Below are positions 1 through 8,038 of a DNA stretch of 64,000 bases, in pieces. Below the pieces are notes generated by a model. That model made no database searches and was not told where the DNA came from. It worked only from the letters and a program-made list of their open reading frames with translations. Position 1 is the first letter of the stretch. Every line of letters starts with the position of its first letter. Both the position numbers and the translations under genes were made by a program. Location: NCBI RefSeq assembly GCF_003173615.1, contig NZ_QGNA01000001.1, forward strand, positions 868,001 through 932,000. The letters run 5' to 3'. The stretch comes from Falsiroseomonas bella (GTDB lineage Bacteria; Pseudomonadota; Alphaproteobacteria; Acetobacterales; Acetobacteraceae).

Positions 1-1
1 G

Positions 2-172
2 GGATCGCAGGTCGGGCTCGGCTACCTCATCGTCTATGGGCAGGGCGCGGCGAACACGGCGATGGTGTTCAACGCGATCATCCTGCTGACGGTGATCGGG
101 ATTGCGATGTACTGGGCTGTGGCGGCGATCGAGGCACGGGTGCTGCACTACATCCCGCGCGCGGTGGCGTGA
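2..172 (+). CDS. ABC transporter permease, C-terminal fragment (SsuC/TauC-type)
   Basis: This is the last 56 codons of a gene cut by the window start. The tail holds a hydrophobic segment (AIILLTVIGIAMYWAV) followed by IEARVLHYIP. That ending is typical of the BPD_transp_1 permeases of nitrate/sulfonate/taurine-type importers (SsuC/TauC). The stop codon overlaps the next start (TGATG at 170-174), so the permease is probably cotranscribed with the catabolic genes and may import their substrate. The solute-binding protein and ATPase would lie upstream of the window. Family assignment rests on the short tail only. Confidence 0.7.
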   Translation, partial: GSQVGLGYLIVYGQGAANTAMVFNAIILLTVIGIAMYWAVAAIEARVLHYIPRAVA

Positions 173-915
173 TGCGCCACATGCTGGATGGCCGCACGGT
201 GCTGGTGACGGGCGCGGCGCGCGGCGTGGGGCGCGCGCTGGCGGAAGCCTGCATCGGCGCCGGTGCGCGGGTGGTGATCGCGGATGTGCTGGAGGAAGCG
301 GGCCGCGCGACGGCGGCCGAGATCGGCGCGCGCTTCGTCCCGGTGGATCTGGCGGATCCTGGCAGCATCGCGGCGATGGCGGACAGCATCGCGCGCACCG
401 AAGGCGTGCTGCACGGCCTGGTGAACAATGCCGCCATCGCCACGGGCATCGGCGGGCCGGAATACGACGCGATCGACATCGGCACCTGGGACCGCGTGAT
501 GACCGTGAATGTCCGCGGCACCTGGCTGGTGACGCGGGCGCTCGGGAAGATGCTGGCGGAGAGCGGCAGCGGGCGGGTGGTGAACCTCGCCTCCGACACC
601 GCGCTGTGGGGCGCGCCGCGGCTGCTGGCCTATGTGGCGAGCAAGGGCGCGGTGATCTCCATGACGCGCAGCCTGGCCCGCGAGATGGGGCCGCGCGGCA
701 TCGGCGTGACGGCGGTCGCGCCCGGCATCCTGCGCAACGAGGCGACGGAATACGTGCCGGCCGAGCGGCACGCGCTGTACGAGAACGGCCGCGCGGCGCC
801 GGGCCCGATGATGCCGGAGGACATCGCGCCGACGGTGGTCTTCCTGCTGACGCCGGGCGCGCTGGCGGTGACCGGGCAGGTCCTGCCGGTGAACAACGGA
901 TTCGTCTTCACATGA
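172..915 (+). CDS. SDR family NAD(P)-dependent oxidoreductase
   Basis: Classical short-chain dehydrogenase/reductase of 247 residues, the usual size. It has the Rossmann motif TGAARGVG at residues 13-20, NNA at 85-87 and the catalytic pair Y154/K158 (YVASK). Family members oxidise or reduce alcohol, diol or keto intermediates; the substrate here is unknown. ATG 172 overlaps the permease stop. ATG 181 is an alternative that starts directly before LDGRTVLVTG. The 3' end overlaps the hydrolase start as ATGA, indicating translational coupling inside the catabolic operon. Confidence 0.88.
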   Translation: MRHMLDGRTVLVTGAARGVGRALAEACIGAGARVVIADVLEEAGRATAAEIGARFVPVDLADPGSIAAMADSIARTEGVLHGLVNNAAIATGIGGPEYDAIDIGTWDRVMTVNVRGTWLVTRALGKMLAESGSGRVVNLASDTALWGAPRLLAYVASKGAVISMTRSLAREMGPRGIGVTAVAPGILRNEATEYVPAERHALYENGRAAPGPMMPEDIAPTVVFLLTPGALAVTGQVLPVNNGFVFT

Positions 916-1700
916 ACCGCCTGATGGTCGCCGGAACCGCGCTGCTGCATCGCCCGGGCACCGGCCCGACGCTCGTGCTGCTGCACGGCATCGGCAGCGA
1001 TGCCGAGACCTGGCTGCCGCTGATCGGCGCGCTGCCGGCGGATTGGAATGTGCTGGCCTGGTGGGCGCCGGGCTATGGCGCCTCCGCGCCCGTCGCGCCG
1101 GATGCGCCGACGCCGGACGATTACGCGATGCGCCTGGCGGAGATCCTCGCGGGGATGCGGCTGGAGCGCGTGGCGCTGGTGGGCCATTCGCTCGGCGCGC
1201 TCTTCGCCGGGCGTTTCGCGGCGCGCTGGGCGGAGCGCGTCGGTGCGCTGGCGCTGCTCTCGCCGGCGCTGGGCTATCGCGTGCCGGCCGGCGCCGCGCT
1301 GCCGGCGAATGTGCAGGGGCGCATCGACGATCTGGTCGCGCTCGGGCCGACGGAATTCGCGGCGAAGCGCGCGGCGCGGCTGGTGCACCGCCCGGAGGCG
1401 CTGGCCGGCGTGCAGCGGGCGATGGCGCTGGTGAAGCCGGAGGGCTACGCGCAGGCGGTGCGGGCGCTGGGTGCGGGCGACCTGCTCGCGGATGCGGCGC
1501 GGATTGCGCGCCCGGTGCTGGTGGCCTGCGGCGAGCAGGATGTGGTGACGCCGCCGGACAATGCGCGGAGCCTGCACGCCGCGCTGCCCGCCGGCAGCAC
1601 GCTGCAGCTGATCCCCGAAGCCGGCCACGCCATGCCGCAGGAAACGCCGGAGGCGCTGGCGGCGCTGCTGGAAGCGGCGGTGGAGGCCACGCATGGGTGA
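912..1700 (+). CDS. Alpha/beta-fold hydrolase
   Basis: 262 residues with the alpha/beta-hydrolase triad in the expected order: nucleophile elbow GHSLGA with S93, acid D210 (EQDVV) and H239 (GHAMPQ). The oxyanion-hole motif is LLHGIG near residue 28. In aromatic catabolic operons such proteins hydrolyse ring-cleavage products, enol-lactones or formyl-amides (MhpC-, PcaD- or NicD-like), and any of these would fit. ATG 912 overlaps the preceding stop, and the 3' end overlaps the IclR gene by 8 bases. The specific reaction cannot be inferred. Confidence 0.85.
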   Translation: MNRLMVAGTALLHRPGTGPTLVLLHGIGSDAETWLPLIGALPADWNVLAWWAPGYGASAPVAPDAPTPDDYAMRLAEILAGMRLERVALVGHSLGALFAGRFAARWAERVGALALLSPALGYRVPAGAALPANVQGRIDDLVALGPTEFAAKRAARLVHRPEALAGVQRAMALVKPEGYAQAVRALGAGDLLADAARIARPVLVACGEQDVVTPPDNARSLHAALPAGSTLQLIPEAGHAMPQETPEALAALLEAAVEATHG

Positions 1701-2478
1701 GGCCGCGGAGGACGCCTATCTCTCGCCGCCAGTGCAGCGCGCGACGCGGCTGCTGCGCCGCATCGCGGAGGGCGACCGCGTGACGAACATGTCGCGCACG
1801 GCGCGCGAGCTCGACATCAGCCGCACCACGCTGTTGCGCCTGCTGCACACGCTGGAGGCGGAGCGCTTCATCGAGCCGGCGGGCGATGCGGGCTGGCGGA
1901 TCGGGCCGGGGCTGATCGGCATCGCGGCGCATGCGTTCGGCTCCGGCGACCTGGCGGAAGCGGCGCAGCCCGTGTTGCAGCGCCTGGCGGAGACGCTCGG
2001 CCTTTCCGCCCATCTCGGCGTGCTGGATGGGCGGGAAGTGGTGTATCTGGCGCGGCGCACGCCGAACGCCTCCTTCGTGTCGAACATCCGCGTCGGTTCC
2101 CGGCTGCCGGCGCATGCGGCGAATATGGGCCGCATCATCCTGGCGCATCTGCCGGAAAGCGAGGTGCGCGCGCTGTATGCCCGCGCGCCGATGCCGGCCG
2201 CGACGGCGCATACCGCGACGACGCTGGACGGGCTGCTGCATCGGCTGGCGCAGGACCGGGAGGCTGGCCTCGCCTGGAGCGACGGCCATTTCGAGCCGGG
2301 CATCGCCTCCGTCGCCGCGGCCGTGCGCGACGCGACGGGGCGGCCGGTGGCGGCGATCAATGTCAGCGGGCAGGCGGCGAGCTTCGAGGCGCATCGCGCG
2401 CGCATCGGCGGCGCGGTGGCGGAGGCGGCTTCGGAAATCTCCGCGCGGCTCGGCTTCACCTTGCGGAAGGTGGCGTGA
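1693..2478 (+). CDS. IclR family transcriptional regulator
   Basis: 261 residues. The N-terminal winged helix-turn-helix (about residues 12-72) includes NMSRTARELDISRTTLLRLLHTLE in outline. It is followed by the IclR effector domain (about 85-255) with the family signatures VGSRLPAHAANMGR and GIASVAAAVRD. IclR proteins in catabolic clusters usually sense an aromatic acid and control the adjacent operon. The gene is embedded in the operon, overlapping both neighbours by a few bases, so it is likely co-expressed with what it controls. No operator could be identified. Confidence 0.9.
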   Translation: MGEAAEDAYLSPPVQRATRLLRRIAEGDRVTNMSRTARELDISRTTLLRLLHTLEAERFIEPAGDAGWRIGPGLIGIAAHAFGSGDLAEAAQPVLQRLAETLGLSAHLGVLDGREVVYLARRTPNASFVSNIRVGSRLPAHAANMGRIILAHLPESEVRALYARAPMPAATAHTATTLDGLLHRLAQDREAGLAWSDGHFEPGIASVAAAVRDATGRPVAAINVSGQAASFEAHRARIGGAVAEAASEISARLGFTLRKVA

Positions 2479-3260
2479 TGGACCTGGGCTATGCGGGCCG
2501 CGTGGCGGTCGTGACGGGCGGCACATCCGGCATCGGGCTGGCGACGGCGAAGCTGCTGCTGGCGGAAGGGGCGCGCGTGGCGATCTGCGGGCGCGATGCG
2601 GGGCGGCTGGAAGCGGCGAGCGCGCTTCTGGGTTCGGAGCGGCTGCTGGCGATGCGCTGCGACGTGCTGGATGCGGCGCAGGTCGCTGCCTTTGCGCAGG
2701 CCGTCGCGGAGTGGGGCGGCGGGTCGCTGGACCTGCTGGTGAACAATGCGGGGCAGGGGCGCGTCTCCACATTCGGCAATACGAGCGACGCGGATTGGCG
2801 GCAGGAGCTCGATCTGAAGTTCTTCTCGCAGATCCTGCCGATCCGTGCGTTCAAGCCGCTGCTGGACAAGGCGGCGGCGCCGGCGATCGTCGCGGTGAAC
2901 TCCCTGCTGGCGCTGCAGCCGGAGCCGCACATGGTCTGCACGAGCGCGGCGCGCGCGGGCGTGCAGAGCCTGATGAAGTCTTTGGCGACGGAATTCGCGC
3001 CACGCATCCGCGTGAATTCCATCCTGCTGGGGCTGGTGGATTCCGGCCAGTGGCAGCGCCGGTTCGCCGCCCGGGCGGACCAGTCCCAGACGCGCGAGCA
3101 GTGGTACTCGGCGCTCGCGAACGAGAAAAAAATACCGTTGGCGCGGTTGGGGGAGCCGGAGGAGCCGGCGCGGGCGATCCTGTTCCTCGGCTCACCGGCG
3201 GCCAGCTACATCACCGGCGCCAGTCTCGAGGTTTCGGGCGGCGTGTCGCGGCACATCTAG
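2478..3260 (+). CDS. SDR-family protein with substituted catalytic Tyr/Lys
   Basis: 260-residue Rossmann protein with an intact TGGTSGIG (13-20) and VNNAG, so NAD(P) binding is expected. At the usual YxxxK site it reads TSAAR: alignment by spacing puts T155 in place of Tyr and R159 in place of Lys, while the catalytic Ser is present (S142, 13 residues before T155). It may therefore use another chemistry or act as a binding or partner subunit. ATG 2478 overlaps the IclR stop (TGATG). The gene sits between IclR and the TPP enzyme in the same operon. Confidence 0.82.
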   Translation: MDLGYAGRVAVVTGGTSGIGLATAKLLLAEGARVAICGRDAGRLEAASALLGSERLLAMRCDVLDAAQVAAFAQAVAEWGGGSLDLLVNNAGQGRVSTFGNTSDADWRQELDLKFFSQILPIRAFKPLLDKAAAPAIVAVNSLLALQPEPHMVCTSAARAGVQSLMKSLATEFAPRIRVNSILLGLVDSGQWQRRFAARADQSQTREQWYSALANEKKIPLARLGEPEEPARAILFLGSPAASYITGASLEVSGGVSRHI

Positions 3261-3269
3261 GACGGTTCG

Positions 3270-4937
3270 ATGGACGCCATCGTGGACACGACGCTGGAAC
3301 AGCCGGTCGGTGACCTCATCGCCGGGGCGCTGGCCGATCTGGGCGTGACGCATGCCTTCGGCGTGATCTCGATCCACAACATGCCGATACTGGACGCGAT
3401 CGCGCGGCAGGGGCGCATCCGCTTCGTGCCGGCGCGCGGCGAGGCCGGCGCGATGAACATGGCGGATGCCTTCGCGCGCGTGACGCGCGGGCTTGGCGTG
3501 TGCATCACCTCCACCGGCACGGCGGCGGGCAATGCGGCGGGCGCGCAGGTGGAGGCGCTGACGGCGGGCAGCCCGGTGCTGCACATCACCACGCAGATCG
3601 ACCGCCCCTTCATGGACCGGGACCGCGCCGCGATCCATGACGTGCCGCGGCAACCGGACATGCTCCGCGCCATCAGCAAGCAGGTGGTGCGCGTGTGGGA
3701 GCCGCACCAGGCGGTGGATGCGCTGCTGGCGGCCGCGCAGGCTGCGCTGAGCGCGCCGAGCGGGCCGGTCTCGCTGGAGATTCCGGTGGATGTGCAGCGG
3801 GTGCCGTTGCGCGGGCGCGCGACGCCGGCGCGGATCGCGCCGCAAGGCGTCGTGCCCGATCCGCGTCTGCTCGATGAGCTGGCGGAGCGGATGCTGCGCG
3901 CGGAGCGGCCGATGCTGTGGCTCGGCGGCGGGGCGCGCGGCGCGGCGGAAGCGGCGACGGCGCTGGTGGAGCGCGGCATCGGCGCGGTCACCAGCACCAA
4001 TGGGCGCGCGGTGGTGCCGGAAGGGCATCGCTGGAGCCTCGGCGCCTTCAACATGACGCCGGATGCGCAGGCGGTGTACGACGCCGCCGACCTGATGCTG
4101 GTGGTGGGCTCGCGCCTGCGCGGCAACGAGACGCGCAACAACGCGATGCGCCTGCCGCCGCTGCTGCAGGCCGATGCGGACGCGACGCAGGCGGGGCGCA
4201 ACTATCCCGTGGAACTCTTCGTCAGCGGCGATGCGCGGCTGGTATTGGAGGGCCTGTTGGCGCGGCTGCCGGCGAAGCTGGCGACCGACGTCGCGTTCCT
4301 CGATTCTATCGGCACCGCACGTGCCAAGGGCGAGGCCGCGCTGCGCAGGATGATTGGGCCCTACAGCGCGGTGGCGGAGGCGATCTCGGCGCGCGTCGCG
4401 GAAGGCAGGCCCTGGGTGCGGGACGTGACGATCTCCAACTCCACCTTCGGCAACCGCTTTGTGCGGCTGGCGGCGCCGGAATACGGCGTGCATGCGCTGG
4501 GCGGCGGCATCGGGCAGGGCATCGCGATGGGGATCGGCGCGGGGCTTGCCGCGAAGGGCAAGGCCGTCGTGCTGGTGGGCGACGGGGCTGCGCAACTCTC
4601 GCTCGGCGAACTGGCGACGGGGGTGGAGAGCGGCACGGACGCGGTCTTCGTGCTGATGAACGACCGCGGCTATGGCGTGATCCGCAACATCCAGGACGCG
4701 CAGTATGGCGGGCGGCAGCACTACGCCTCGATCCTGACGCCCGATTTTTCCCTCGTCTGCCAGGCGGTCGGCCTGGCGCATGCGCGCATATCGCGCGCCG
4801 AGGACTTCGCGGCAGCGCTGGACGCGGCGCTGGACGCGCCCGGGCCGCGCATGATCGAGGTGGACATGGTCGCGATCGGGCCCTTCGCCGAAAATTTTGC
4901 GGGCCCGCCGGCCGGGGCAGCGGGGTCGGTGCGATGA
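3270..4937 (+). CDS. Thiamine-diphosphate-dependent enzyme (acetolactate synthase large-subunit-like)
   Basis: 555 residues, the usual length for the POX/AHAS/benzoylformate-decarboxylase superfamily. The N-terminal TPP_N domain has the activating glutamate E58 (RGEAGAMN). A central domain is followed by a C-terminal ThDP domain with the metal-binding motif GDG (437-439) through N464 (NDRGYG). Likely reactions are decarboxylation or carboligation of a 2-oxoacid. There is no adjacent small regulatory subunit (IlvH), and the setting among ring-oxidising genes argues against branched-chain amino-acid synthesis. The stop overlaps the next gene as ATGA. Confidence 0.85.
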   Translation: MDAIVDTTLEQPVGDLIAGALADLGVTHAFGVISIHNMPILDAIARQGRIRFVPARGEAGAMNMADAFARVTRGLGVCITSTGTAAGNAAGAQVEALTAGSPVLHITTQIDRPFMDRDRAAIHDVPRQPDMLRAISKQVVRVWEPHQAVDALLAAAQAALSAPSGPVSLEIPVDVQRVPLRGRATPARIAPQGVVPDPRLLDELAERMLRAERPMLWLGGGARGAAEAATALVERGIGAVTSTNGRAVVPEGHRWSLGAFNMTPDAQAVYDAADLMLVVGSRLRGNETRNNAMRLPPLLQADADATQAGRNYPVELFVSGDARLVLEGLLARLPAKLATDVAFLDSIGTARAKGEAALRRMIGPYSAVAEAISARVAEGRPWVRDVTISNSTFGNRFVRLAAPEYGVHALGGGIGQGIAMGIGAGLAAKGKAVVLVGDGAAQLSLGELATGVESGTDAVFVLMNDRGYGVIRNIQDAQYGGRQHYASILTPDFSLVCQAVGLAHARISRAEDFAAALDAALDAPGPRMIEVDMVAIGPFAENFAGPPAGAAGSVR

Positions 4938-5749
4938 AGCTGGGCCTGATCGGCGCGGGCGGCATGGCCGCGACCATGCTGGAGGCGATCGCCGCGCATG
5001 AGCCGCGGCTGCTGGATCATCTGGCGGTGTTGGTGCGCGACCGCGCGAAGGGCGAGGCGCTGGTCGCGGCGCAGGGCAGCTGCGCGCGCGTGACCAGCGT
5101 GCATACGGAGATCGAGGATTTCCTGCACAGCGGCGCGGGCGTGGTTTGCGAATGCGCGGGGCATGGAGCGGTGCGCGAGCATGGCGCGGCGGTGCTGAAG
5201 GCGGGGCGCGACCTGGTGATCGCCTCCACCGGCGCGCTGGCGGACGCATCGCTGCTGGAGGCGCTGAAGGCCGCGGCGGTGCAGGGCGGCGCGCAGATGC
5301 TGCTGCCGGCGGGGGCCGTGGGCGGCATCGATGCATTGGCCGCGGCGCGGCTTCTTGGCACGCCGCGCGTGACCTATATCGGCCGAAAGCCGCCGCGCGC
5401 CTGGAAGGGCACGAAGGCGGAAGCGCTGGTGGCGCTGGATGCCTTGACGGAGGCGACGACCTTCTACGAGGGCGCGGCGCGGGACGCCGCGCGCGACTTC
5501 CCGCAGAACGCGAATGTCGCCGCGACCATTGCGCTCGCCGGCGTCGGGTTCGAGGCGACGCGGGTGCGGCTGGTGGCGGATCCCACCATCTCCGCCAATG
5601 TGCATGAGCTGGAAGTGGAGAGCGACGCGGTGCGCTTCAGCATCCGGCTGGTCGGCGTGCCCTCGCGCAGCAATCCGAAGACGTCGCTGACGGCGGGGCT
5701 CAGCATGGCGCGGGCGGTGCTGAACCGCGATGCGGTGGTGGTGGTGTGA
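4934..5749 (+). CDS. Aspartate dehydrogenase-like (DUF108/NadX family) oxidoreductase
   Basis: 271 residues. An N-terminal Rossmann motif GAGGMA (7-12) is followed by the family hallmarks FPQNANVAATIALAG and VRLVADPTIS(x)NVHELEVES in the C-terminal half. The founding family member is NAD(P)-dependent L-aspartate dehydrogenase, and paralogues occur in catabolic operons. Here it lies between a TPP enzyme and a ring-oxygenase reductase, so it may deaminate or reduce a pathway intermediate rather than serve NAD synthesis. The start overlaps the upstream stop, and the stop overlaps the next ATG (TGATG). Confidence 0.85.
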   Translation: MKLGLIGAGGMAATMLEAIAAHEPRLLDHLAVLVRDRAKGEALVAAQGSCARVTSVHTEIEDFLHSGAGVVCECAGHGAVREHGAAVLKAGRDLVIASTGALADASLLEALKAAAVQGGAQMLLPAGAVGGIDALAAARLLGTPRVTYIGRKPPRAWKGTKAEALVALDALTEATTFYEGAARDAARDFPQNANVAATIALAGVGFEATRVRLVADPTISANVHELEVESDAVRFSIRLVGVPSRSNPKTSLTAGLSMARAVLNRDAVVVV

Positions 5750-6723
5750 TGGCGGACGCGCTCCCCCATGCGATGAGCGCGGCCGTCACCGGGCGGCGGG
5801 TGCTGCGCGTCAAGCGCATGACGTGGGAATCGCCGGGCGTCGTCTCGCTCGATCTGGTTGCGGCGGATGGCTCGGCGCTGCCGGCCTGGGAGCCGGGCGC
5901 GCATATCGATCTCCACCTGGCTGGCGCGCCGGTGCGGCAATACTCGCTGTGCGGCGATCCGGCGCGGCGCGACACCTGGCGCGTGGCGGTGCGGGAGGTG
6001 CCGGGCGGGCGTGTCTCCGGCCTCGTGCACAAGGCACTGCGGCCGGGCGCGCTGATCGAGGCGGAGGGGCCGCGCAACAATTTTTTGTTCGTTGCCGCAC
6101 CTCGATATCTGTTCATCGCTGGCGGCATCGGCATCACGCCGATCCTGCCGATGCTGCGCGCCGCCAGGCTGGCCGGCGCGCAGGCGATGCTGCTGTTCTG
6201 CGCGCGCAGCGCGGCGGACGCACCGTTCCTGGCGGAGGCGCGCGAGTTCGCGGAGGTCGTCACGCATTGCGCGGATGACGGCACGCGGCTGGACGTGGCG
6301 GCGCGGCTTGCCACGCCGGAGGCGGACACGCTGGTCTATTGCTGCGGGCCGGAGCGGCTGATGAATGCGGTGGAGCAGGCGACCGCCGCCTGGCCCGAGG
6401 GCAGCGTCCGCTTCGAATGGTTCACGCCGCGCAGCCGGCCGGAGGGCGAGGGCGCGGACGCCTTCGAGGTGGTCTGCGCGCAATCGGGGCTGACGCTGAA
6501 GGTGGCGCCCGGTGTCTCCGTGCTGCAGGCGCTGCGCGAGGCGGGGCTTGATCGGCCGTCCTCCTGCGAGCAGGGCGTCTGCGGCACCTGCGAATGCCGC
6601 GTGCTGGAAGGCGAGGTGGATCATCGCGATTCGATCCTCTCCGCCTCCGAGCGCGCGGCGAACGACGTGATGATGACCTGCGTGTCGCGCGCGAAGGGCG
6701 CGCGGCTCGTGCTGGATATCTGA
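5749..6723 (+). CDS. Rieske oxygenase reductase (VanB/phthalate dioxygenase reductase type)
   Basis: 324 residues in class-IA reductase order: a flavin domain with RQYSL (FMN binding), an NAD domain (GGIGITPILPM), and a C-terminal plant-type [2Fe-2S] ferredoxin domain. The cluster ligands are C273, C278, C281 (CEQGVCGTC) and C311. It would pass electrons from NAD(P)H to the Rieske oxygenase encoded two genes downstream. Domain order and length match VanB and PDR. ATG 5749 overlaps the preceding stop. It is the obvious electron donor in this operon; the pairing is inferred from proximity. Confidence 0.9.
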   Translation: MADALPHAMSAAVTGRRVLRVKRMTWESPGVVSLDLVAADGSALPAWEPGAHIDLHLAGAPVRQYSLCGDPARRDTWRVAVREVPGGRVSGLVHKALRPGALIEAEGPRNNFLFVAAPRYLFIAGGIGITPILPMLRAARLAGAQAMLLFCARSAADAPFLAEAREFAEVVTHCADDGTRLDVAARLATPEADTLVYCCGPERLMNAVEQATAAWPEGSVRFEWFTPRSRPEGEGADAFEVVCAQSGLTLKVAPGVSVLQALREAGLDRPSSCEQGVCGTCECRVLEGEVDHRDSILSASERAANDVMMTCVSRAKGARLVLDI

Positions 6724-6738
6724 ACAGGGAGCAGGATC

Positions 6739-6966
6739 ATGGCGACCTACCGCTTCCCCTATCTCGATCCCCACCAGTCCCGAACGCGCGAGCCGACGGA
6801 TTGGGAGATGGCGCTGGCCGGCGCGATCGAGCAGGCCTTCGGCAACGGGCATCACGAGCTGCCGGCGCTGGTCGCGGCGCTCAATGCCTCCCGCGTGCGG
6901 CCGCGCGACGGCGGCGCCTGGACCGAGGAGAGTTTCTGCGCATTGATGCGCGAGCTGGGGAGGTAG
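6739..6966 (+). CDS. Small recombinase-domain-like helix-turn-helix protein
   Basis: 75 residues wedged between reductase and oxygenase. The C-terminal half (LVAALNASRVRPRDGGAW, then TEESFCALM) resembles the repeat of the Recombinase domain of large serine recombinases (a WLNxxGxxTPRGGxWxxxxVxxxL-type pattern). No catalytic resolvase domain is present. RBS AGGGAGCAGG lies just upstream. It is clearly coding: the frame is intact, the gene is tightly packed in the operon and codon use matches its neighbours. Similar small proteins are, to my knowledge, annotated beside oxygenase genes in related bacteria, but no role is established. It could bind DNA or the oxygenase complex. Confidence 0.7.
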   Translation: MATYRFPYLDPHQSRTREPTDWEMALAGAIEQAFGNGHHELPALVAALNASRVRPRDGGAWTEESFCALMRELGR

Positions 6967-6970
6967 GGCC

Positions 6971-8038
6971 ATGAGCACCGTGCTGGAACGCCCCGCCGCG
7001 GGGCTCGCGACGCCGACCGACAAGGAGGTGCAGGGCGCGCTCGCCACAGGCTTGCGGAACCGCTGGTACCCGGTGCTGCCGTCGCGCTTCGTGGAGACCG
7101 GGGGCCGCCCGGTCGGACTGACGCGGCTGGGCGAGAAGATCGTGCTGTGGCGGGATGTGCAGGGGGCGATCCATGTGCAGACGGATCGCTGCCCGCACCG
7201 CGCCGTGCCGCTCTCCCGCGGGATGAATGAGGGTGACCGGCTGCGCTGCGCCTATCACGGCGTGGAGGTGGGGCCGGACGGCACGGTGCTGTCCGTGCCG
7301 GGCCAGCCAGGCTGCCCGCTGGAAGGGCGCAAGGCGGTGAAGACGTTTCCCACCGTGGAATGCGCCGACGCGATCTGGGTGTGGTTCGGCGATGCGCTGC
7401 ATGAGGAAGCGGCGCCGTTCAACCCGCCGGAACAGCTCGCCGGCGGCGAATGGGGCAGCTTCTGCTGCTATGCGGACTGGAACGCTTCCTGGCGCTACAT
7501 CTACGACAACCTGATGGACCCGATGCACGGGACCTTCCTGCACGCCAATTCCCATACGATGTACCAGGGCGACACGCAGGCGACCTTCGTCACGCGCGAC
7601 ACGCCGAAGGGCTTCGTCTTCGAGAAGGCAGGCCAGCGCGACGTGAACTTCGACTGGTCGGAATTCCTGGACGATGGCGCGCTGTATGTGCGGCTCGAGA
7701 TTCCCTATCCGAAGACGGGCGGGCCGGGCGGGAACTTCGGCATCGTCTCCGTCATCACGCCGATCGACGAGACGAACTCCGCCTGCTTCTTCTTCCGCGT
7801 GCGCAAGGTGCAGGGCTGGCAGCGCGACGTGTGGCGATTCCTGTATCGCACGAAGCTCGAGCCGCGGCACTGGCATGTGCTGGAGCAGGACCGCGAGATG
7901 ATGGATGGCTGCGGGCTCGGGCTGGAGCGGCACGAGATGCTCTACCAGCACGACGCCGGGCTGATCCGGCTGCGGCGCTATCTCGCGAAGGAGGCGCGCG
8001 GACAGCTTGTCGCACTGAGGGAAGCCGGGAAGGCATGA
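6971..8038 (+). CDS. Rieske [2Fe-2S] aromatic ring-hydroxylating/demethylating oxygenase
   Basis: 355 residues. The N-terminal Rieske domain has ligands C74/H76 (CPHR) and C93/H96 (CAYHG). The catalytic domain has the mononuclear-iron helix DNLMDPMHGTFLH with H186 and H191. Length and the one-component alpha-subunit form match the VanA/phthalate-4,5-dioxygenase group, which pairs with a VanB-type reductase (present two genes upstream). It probably hydroxylates or O-/N-demethylates an aromatic acid. The start follows the small HTH gene by 4 bases, and the stop overlaps the FAD monooxygenase start (ATGA). Confidence 0.9.
   Translation: MSTVLERPAAGLATPTDKEVQGALATGLRNRWYPVLPSRFVETGGRPVGLTRLGEKIVLWRDVQGAIHVQTDRCPHRAVPLSRGMNEGDRLRCAYHGVEVGPDGTVLSVPGQPGCPLEGRKAVKTFPTVECADAIWVWFGDALHEEAAPFNPPEQLAGGEWGSFCCYADWNASWRYIYDNLMDPMHGTFLHANSHTMYQGDTQATFVTRDTPKGFVFEKAGQRDVNFDWSEFLDDGALYVRLEIPYPKTGGPGGNFGIVSVITPIDETNSACFFFRVRKVQGWQRDVWRFLYRTKLEPRHWHVLEQDREMMDGCGLGLERHEMLYQHDAGLIRLRRYLAKEARGQLVALREAGKA

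Noticed and set aside
6739-6966. Truncated serine recombinase, mark of a mobile element
   Set aside because: No resolvase catalytic domain, no attachment sites or element ends nearby, and the gene is seamlessly packed in the operon with normal codon use.
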